Source of the DNA: Enterococcus alishanensis
GTDB taxonomy: Bacteria > Bacillota > Bacilli > Lactobacillales > Enterococcaceae
DNA length: 64,000 bases
Direction: 5' to 3'
Assembly (NCBI RefSeq): GCF_019218635.1
Contig: NZ_JAHUZB010000008.1
Location: 1 to 64,000 of the forward strand
The translations under genes and the position numbers were made by a program. Below the pieces are notes generated by a model. That model made no database searches. It was not told the origin of the DNA and was given only the letters and a program-made list of their open reading frames with translations. Positions 60,194 to 64,000 of the stretch are shown here, piece by piece; the stretch's first letter is position 1, and the number at the start of each line of letters is the position of its first letter.

Positions 60194-60712
60194 TTATTCT
60201 CCCATTAATAACAAATTACATTTACGGGTCCGTTCGCGATTTTGATCCCAATCGATAAAGTATAAATAACCGACGGAGCCAATTTGTGGCACCCCATCTT
60301 TAATAATAATTGTCTCACTTGCGCCAAATAAACTTCCTTTAATATGGGCATCGGCATTTAAAATTGTCACTGGATCAGCTTCATAGCTAGGATCTTCAGC
60401 AGCCAATTCTACTAAAAATTCCACATGTTTTGGTCCTGGATAAAGATAATCTGACTCTGTTAACTGGCGAGGAATGATTTTATCTAGGATGCGATTTTGA
60501 TCAACATGTAAGAATTCATCCCCTTTCCAATCCACATCATGAACATATTCTTCAAAGACTACTGAACAAGTCGTATGAGGAGTCGTTATTGTACATAAAC
60601 CATCTTTGATGCCAGCTTTTTCAATTACTTCTTTAATTTGATCTGTCATATTTAAATAAGTCACTTTTGCGGCAGCTGTTTCTAATAGTAATTGCTCGTG
60701 TTGGATTTTCAT
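60194..60712 (-). CDS. YjbQ/UPF0047-family protein
   Basis: A 172-aa UPF0047 protein. TITTPHTTCSVVFEEY near 42-57 and the metal-binding His residues in it, plus the C-terminal GTWQ-like region (DGVPQIGSVGYLYFIDWD), fit the family. It has a somewhat longer middle than the usual 130-140 aa forms. YjbQ proteins have been tied to thiamine-phosphate synthase-like activity, but their real role is unclear. It follows the TIM-like gene by 4 bp. Confidence 0.82.
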   Translation of the reverse strand: MKIQHEQLLLETAAAKVTYLNMTDQIKEVIEKAGIKDGLCTITTPHTTCSVVFEEYVHDVDWKGDEFLHVDQNRILDKIIPRQLTESDYLYPGPKHVEFLVELAAEDPSYEADPVTILNADAHIKGSLFGASETIIIKDGVPQIGSVGYLYFIDWDQNRERTRKCNLLLMGE

Positions 60713-60716
60713 ATGT

Positions 60717-61409
60717 CTAACCTCTTTCCTGATAAGCTTGATTTAGGGCAACAATCATCTCTTCTAACATTTGAATAGGCGAATCAGCATTGGTAATACC
60801 ACTAGTACACCCCGTACCATCTGCGCCCAATTTCATAGTCCGATAAACATCTTCAGGTGTACTGATTCCAGCAGCTTGCATCACTAAAATGTTTTCGTCC
60901 ACTTCTTTAATTACTTGATTAGTAGCCGTAATATAACTTTCATCACTGGTTTGACCAGTCCCAATTAATTCAGTTGGTTCACATAAAATTGCTGTAGGTT
61001 TTAAATTGGCTATCGCGCGAGCCTCCGCCAAACTATCGGCACAGACAATTGTTTCAATTCCTAATTCTTGTGCTCTCTGCATACTTTTCGTTAATTCCGT
61101 CAAAGTCAATGGACGTTCGGCATGATTTAAAAAGACAGCTCTAGCACCGGCATAATAAACTGATTCCGGCAGTACATGACCAATTCCTCGTCCTGGCGTA
61201 ATCCCATCAATATGTTGTGCCGTCACAATAAGATTTTCTGTCTGATTAGCAATATTAGAAATATCAGCAAATGGAACAGTTACCATCACTGTTATCTCTG
61301 GATATTTAGCCGCCATCTCATCAGCTTTTTGCGCCAGTTTTAATAATTCTTCACCGTATAGATAAGATTTTGGATTAAACACGAAAAAAGGTTTTTTTAT
61401 TTTAGTCAT
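60717..61409 (-). CDS. Triose-phosphate-isomerase-like protein
   Basis: A 230-aa TIM-family protein. FNPKSYL near 11-17 holds the Asn/Lys pair, LNHAERPLT near 93 the catalytic His, and CEPTELIGTGQTSDE near 140-154 the catalytic Glu plus phosphate loop. It is shorter than housekeeping TpiA (about 250 aa) and lacks part of the usual loops, so a specialised isomerase of a sugar-catabolic pathway (as with the TIM homologues of tetrulose/pentulose breakdown) is likely. It is in an operon with a class II aldolase. Confidence 0.8.
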   Translation of the reverse strand: MTKIKKPFFVFNPKSYLYGEELLKLAQKADEMAAKYPEITVMVTVPFADISNIANQTENLIVTAQHIDGITPGRGIGHVLPESVYYAGARAVFLNHAERPLTLTELTKSMQRAQELGIETIVCADSLAEARAIANLKPTAILCEPTELIGTGQTSDESYITATNQVIKEVDENILVMQAAGISTPEDVYRTMKLGADGTGCTSGITNADSPIQMLEEMIVALNQAYQERG

Positions 61410-61425
61410 CAGTATTCTTCCTTTC

Positions 61426-62262
61426 TTAATTTATGCTCGCTGTTTCAAAAACTCGATAATATTTTCGCAAAACATCTGCCATTGCTTGATTGGCTAAATT
61501 TTTTATTTGAATATAATCTTGCGGATCTCCTGATTCAATCGTTTGATATGCCGCTTGTAGGAAATCGGTAAAAATATTGATTTTTGAAATGCCTCCAATG
61601 GCACATTTATTTAAATTATCTTCACCCGAAGAAGATCCACCATGTAATACTAATGGCACTTTCGTCATTTCTCTAATTTCTTTCAATCGTTGGAAATTCA
61701 ATACTGGCGTACCTTTATAAGCACCGTGAGCGGTTCCAATTGAAATGGCCAAAGAATCAACTTGGGTTTCTTCAACAAAATGCACTACATCAGCTACTTC
61801 CGTATAAATAGAATCGGTCACTTCATGATTTTCATAATTTGTGCCTGCCCCGACATGTCCTAATTCAGCTTCTACTGTTACATTTCTGGGATGCGCATAA
61901 GCTACGACTTTTTTTGTAATAGCGATATTATCAGCTAAACTTTCTTTGGAAGCGTCAATCATGACTGACGTAAAACCTAAATCAATCGCTTGTTTGATAA
62001 ATTCAAAATCTTCACCATGATCTAAATGAAGGGCAACCGGTACGTTGGCTTTTTCTGCCAAATATTTTCCGATTAAAGCGGCTTCTTCTAATGAAATATA
62101 TTCTTTATGGGCTTGAGCAAATGGTAAAATCAGCGGTTTATTTTGTTCTTGTGCTACTGCCACGAATGTCCTAGCAGAATCCAAATCAATAAAATTTGTT
62201 GCCGGAATCCCATAATTTCCTTTACGTGCCTGTTCAAACATTTCTTTTGTATTTACTAACAT
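61426..62262 (-). CDS. Class II aldolase of the SorC-controlled operon
   Basis: A 278-aa class II aldolase: LHLDHGEDF near 79, VEAELGHVGAG near 130, SIGTAHGAYK near 173 and VLHGGSSSGE near 205. Close in size to GatY/KbaY tagatose-bisphosphate aldolases. First gene of the operon and divergent from a SorC-family regulator. GGAGAAT site. With a TIM-like isomerase next to it, it probably completes breakdown of a ketose bisphosphate. Confidence 0.85.
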   Translation of the reverse strand: MLVNTKEMFEQARKGNYGIPATNFIDLDSARTFVAVAQEQNKPLILPFAQAHKEYISLEEAALIGKYLAEKANVPVALHLDHGEDFEFIKQAIDLGFTSVMIDASKESLADNIAITKKVVAYAHPRNVTVEAELGHVGAGTNYENHEVTDSIYTEVADVVHFVEETQVDSLAISIGTAHGAYKGTPVLNFQRLKEIREMTKVPLVLHGGSSSGEDNLNKCAIGGISKINIFTDFLQAAYQTIESGDPQDYIQIKNLANQAMADVLRKYYRVFETASIN

Positions 62263-62274
62263 ATTCTCCAGCTC

Positions 62275-62294
62275 CTTTTTAACATTTGTAAAAT
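62275..62294. promoter_or_regulatory. Candidate SorC operator, aldolase side
   Basis: CTTTTTAACATTTGTAAAAT is repeated in inverted orientation at 62366-62384 with one base fewer. It lies just upstream of the aldolase ribosome site. Confidence 0.55.
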
Positions 62295-62365
62295 CGCTTT
62301 ACTTTTGATAAAATGATAACGTGGAAGAATTTAAAAGTCAATTGTTTTTTTACAAAAACAAACAT

Positions 62366-62384
62366 ATTTTACAAATGTAAAAAG
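62366..62384. promoter_or_regulatory. Candidate SorC operator, regulator side
   Basis: ATTTTACAAATGTAAAAAG includes the palindrome TTTTACA-AA-TGTAAAA (62367-62382). It mirrors the copy at 62275-62294 across the divergent promoter region. Confidence 0.6.
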
Positions 62385-62393
62385 AAAGCAGGG

Positions 62394-63353
62394 ATGTCAT
62401 TGGCTGAACGAGATGAACTACTTTTAAAAATTGCCCTTTTATACTACGAAGAAGAAATTACCCAAAGTAAAATTGCCGAAATGTTAAATTTATCACGACC
62501 GACTGTTGCCAGTATGCTAAAAGAAGCTCGACAAAAAGGTATCGTAAAAATCATGATTCAACATGCCGAACATGATTTACTCCAAAAGCAAGCTAGTATT
62601 CGGAAAAAATATCATTTGCAAAATTTAGAAATCGCTACATTAACAAATAGTAATCAAAAAGATATTAAAGCCATTGCTGGAGAATTATGTACCAACTTAA
62701 TTGAGCCTTTATTGCCAAAAATTAAAAATCTTGGTTTGGGCTGGGGAACGACTGTTTATCAGTATGTGACACAAGCCAATTATCTGAATTTACCTGATAT
62801 GAAAATCATCCCTTTAATAGGTGGTGTTGGTTTATCACATGTTAAATATCATTCTAATCACTTAGCTTTTATGTTATCGCAAAAATATCATTCTGAGGTT
62901 TCATATTTTTATGCACCAGCAATTGCGGAAAGCTTAGAAGTGAAAGAAACGTTATTAAAAACTAATATGCTGAAAGAAATTTTAACAGCAGGTAAAAATG
63001 TCGATCTAGCTATTTTAGGGATTGGGAATCCAATTTTATCTTCTACCTATCATCAGTTAGGCTATATCGATCAAACTGATACCGAAATTCTTGCCAAAGA
63101 GAAGGCCATTGGCGATATTGGTAGTACATTTTTTGATAAAAATGGAGCTCCAGTATTTACTGACTTATCTGAAAGAATGATTGGTCTTTCTTTAGAGGAT
63201 ATTCGAAAATTAAAAAGAGTTGTTATTATTGCTACTGGAGAAGAGAAAGCAGAGAGTATTGAAACACTCTTAAAAATGGGATTTGTGACTGATTTAATTA
63301 TTGATGAAACGATTGCTGATTATTTAGACCAAACAAAAAATCCAACGGACTAA
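62394..63353 (+). CDS. SorC/DeoR-family sugar-binding transcriptional regulator
   Basis: A 319-aa SorC-type regulator. Helix-turn-helix at about residues 22-50 (EEITQSKIAEMLNLSRPTVASMLKEA) and a large sugar-phosphate-binding domain with GLGWGTTVYQYV near 121 and IGNPILSSTYHQLGY near 210. It should respond to a phosphorylated intermediate and control the divergent aldolase-TIM-YjbQ operon. The start could also be the TTG at 62400, which has AGGG at six bases; the ATG at 62394 lies too close to that site. Confidence 0.85.
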   Translation: MSLAERDELLLKIALLYYEEEITQSKIAEMLNLSRPTVASMLKEARQKGIVKIMIQHAEHDLLQKQASIRKKYHLQNLEIATLTNSNQKDIKAIAGELCTNLIEPLLPKIKNLGLGWGTTVYQYVTQANYLNLPDMKIIPLIGGVGLSHVKYHSNHLAFMLSQKYHSEVSYFYAPAIAESLEVKETLLKTNMLKEILTAGKNVDLAILGIGNPILSSTYHQLGYIDQTDTEILAKEKAIGDIGSTFFDKNGAPVFTDLSERMIGLSLEDIRKLKRVVIIATGEEKAESIETLLKMGFVTDLIIDETIADYLDQTKNPTD

Positions 63354-63367
63354 CCGTTGGATTTTTT
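63335..63367 (+). terminator. Terminator of the SorC gene
   Basis: Perfect 14-bp arms AAAAAATCCAACGG / CCGTTGGATTTTTT around a 5-nt loop that includes the stop codon. Confidence 0.9.
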
Positions 63368-63370
63368 AAA

Positions 63371-63386
63371 TGTTTCATGTGAAACG
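63371..63386. promoter_or_regulatory. parS: parS-like ParB-binding site
   Basis: TGTTTCATGTGAAACG matches the Firmicute parS consensus TGTTTCACGTGAAACA at 14 of 16 positions. It lies in the short gap between the SorC and mnmG genes, close to the origin and to parAB, where parS sites are expected. Confidence 0.8.
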
Positions 63387-63390
63387 TTTT

Positions 63391-64000
63391 TTAAACTTCG
63401 ACTTTTGCAATCCGACCATTTTCAACATATACCATTAAAATACTGATATCAGCTGGATTCACACCACTAATTCGGCTTGCTTGAGCAATCGTTTCTGGTT
63501 GGATTTTTTGTAATTTTTGTTTAGCTTCAGTTGCTAAACCATTAATTGCTTCATAGTCAATACGTTCAGGAATTCGTTTAGCTTCCATCCGTTTTAATTT
63601 TTCAACTTTTTCTTGCGCCTTTTTAATGTAGCCTTCATATTTGATTTGGATTTCAACCTGTTCGATTTCTTTGTTATTTAATGAATCATTAGCTTCAATA
63701 AATTGCATAATATCAGCATAAGAAATTTCTGGTCGACGTAAGAAATCAGCTGCTAAAACACCATCTTTTAATGGCGCACTACCTTTTTCTGCCAAGAACG
63801 CTTGTACCTCTGCAGTTGGTTTGATTCTCGTTTTACTTAATCTAGCAATTTCAGCTTCAACATTGGCTTTTTTAATTAAGTAAGCTTGGTATTCTGCTTC
63901 ATTAACTAAACCAATCTCATGACCAGCTTCGGTTAAACGTAAATCAGCATTGTCATGACGTAAAATCAAACGGTATTCTGCCCGAGAAGTCAATAAACGG
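63391..64000 (-). CDS. mnmG: tRNA uridine-5-carboxymethylaminomethyl modification enzyme MnmG (C-terminal part)
   Basis: The last 203 residues of MnmG (GidA); the gene continues past the window edge. [24 protein letters not shown] and the C-terminal helical domain ending [18 protein letters not shown] are characteristic. With MnmE it modifies wobble uridines of tRNA. Its position next to rsmG/parAB marks the origin-proximal region. Confidence 0.95.
   Translation of the reverse strand, partial: RLLTSRAEYRLILRHDNADLRLTEAGHEIGLVNEAEYQAYLIKKANVEAEIARLSKTRIKPTAEVQAFLAEKGSAPLKDGVLAADFLRRPEISYADIMQFIEANDSLNNKEIEQVEIQIKYEGYIKKAQEKVEKLKRMEAKRIPERIDYEAINGLATEAKQKLQKIQPETIAQASRISGVNPADISILMVYVENGRIAKVEV

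Noticed and set aside
1-64000. CRISPR arrays, tRNA or rRNA genes, insertion sequences or prophage
   Set aside because: I found no regularly spaced repeats, cloverleaf-like segments, transposase motifs or phage gene clusters by reading.

Overview
The window is about 64 kb of low-GC chromosome from a lactic-acid Firmicute. It most resembles the family Enterococcaceae (Enterococcus or a close relative). The evidence is the gene content (phosphoketolase, pyruvate oxidase, many PTS operons with PRD regulators, a WxL-locus protein, an Mga-type regulator) and the order mnmG - rsmG - parA - parB - DUF951 - ychF - DUF1129 at the right end, which in these bacteria lies beside the replication origin. 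The origin should lie just right of the window. Most genes from 45.7 kb rightwards are on the minus strand, as expected if the fork travels right to left. I cannot name the species.

Layout, left to right. 0-2.3 kb: AT-rich, gene-poor DNA with hairpins, a diverged duplicated intergenic unit and two small membrane-protein genes. 2.4-10.3 kb (minus): a galactitol-type PTS operon with PRD regulator, EIIA, EIIB, EIIC, two zinc dehydrogenases, a short-chain dehydrogenase and a fructose-6-phosphate-aldolase-like enzyme. 10.8-13.1 kb: phosphoketolase. 13.2-15.5 kb: a HAD phosphatase and an Mga-like regulator. 15.6-19 kb: an AgrC/AgrA-like two-component system without agrB or agrD, a divergent 78-aa secreted peptide gene, and the remains of a second peptide gene and a lipoprotein gene. 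Both peptide promoters carry paired LytTR-type boxes with identical geometry. 19-26.7 kb: a TMEM175-like channel, two tandem secreted C39-like proteins, an SDR, a ZIP transporter, pyruvate oxidase and a ROK fructokinase. 26.8-32 kb (minus): a fructose-type PTS operon with two tandem class II aldolases and a PRD regulator, behind a consensus-perfect cre site. 32-37 kb: an orphan mannose-type EIIA, an ABC-F ATPase, an AEC transporter with divergent LysR regulator, and an XRE regulator. 37.3-42.9 kb (minus): an ascorbate-type PTS operon with a TPR protein, a third class II aldolase and a P-loop kinase. 43-50 kb: DegV, a YbaK-like editing protein, LysR, purA, an SRPBCC protein with an Rgg-like regulator, and dnaB. 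50-57 kb: a YtrA-type ABC operon, then ychF, DUF951, parB, parA and rsmG. 57-64 kb: a shikimate/quinate dehydrogenase, a remnant WxL locus, an operon of YjbQ, a TIM-like isomerase and a fourth class II aldolase under a SorC regulator, and the 3' end of mnmG beside a parS-like site.

Much of the window serves sugar and polyol uptake. Four PTS gene sets feed aldolase or dehydrogenase steps, and candidate cre sites suggest CcpA control. Phosphoketolase and pyruvate oxidase both make acetyl phosphate. The least ordinary part is the LytTR two-component/secreted-peptide locus at 15.6-19 kb, which I regard as the best candidate for an undescribed system. I saw no tRNA, rRNA, CRISPR array, prophage or insertion sequence.
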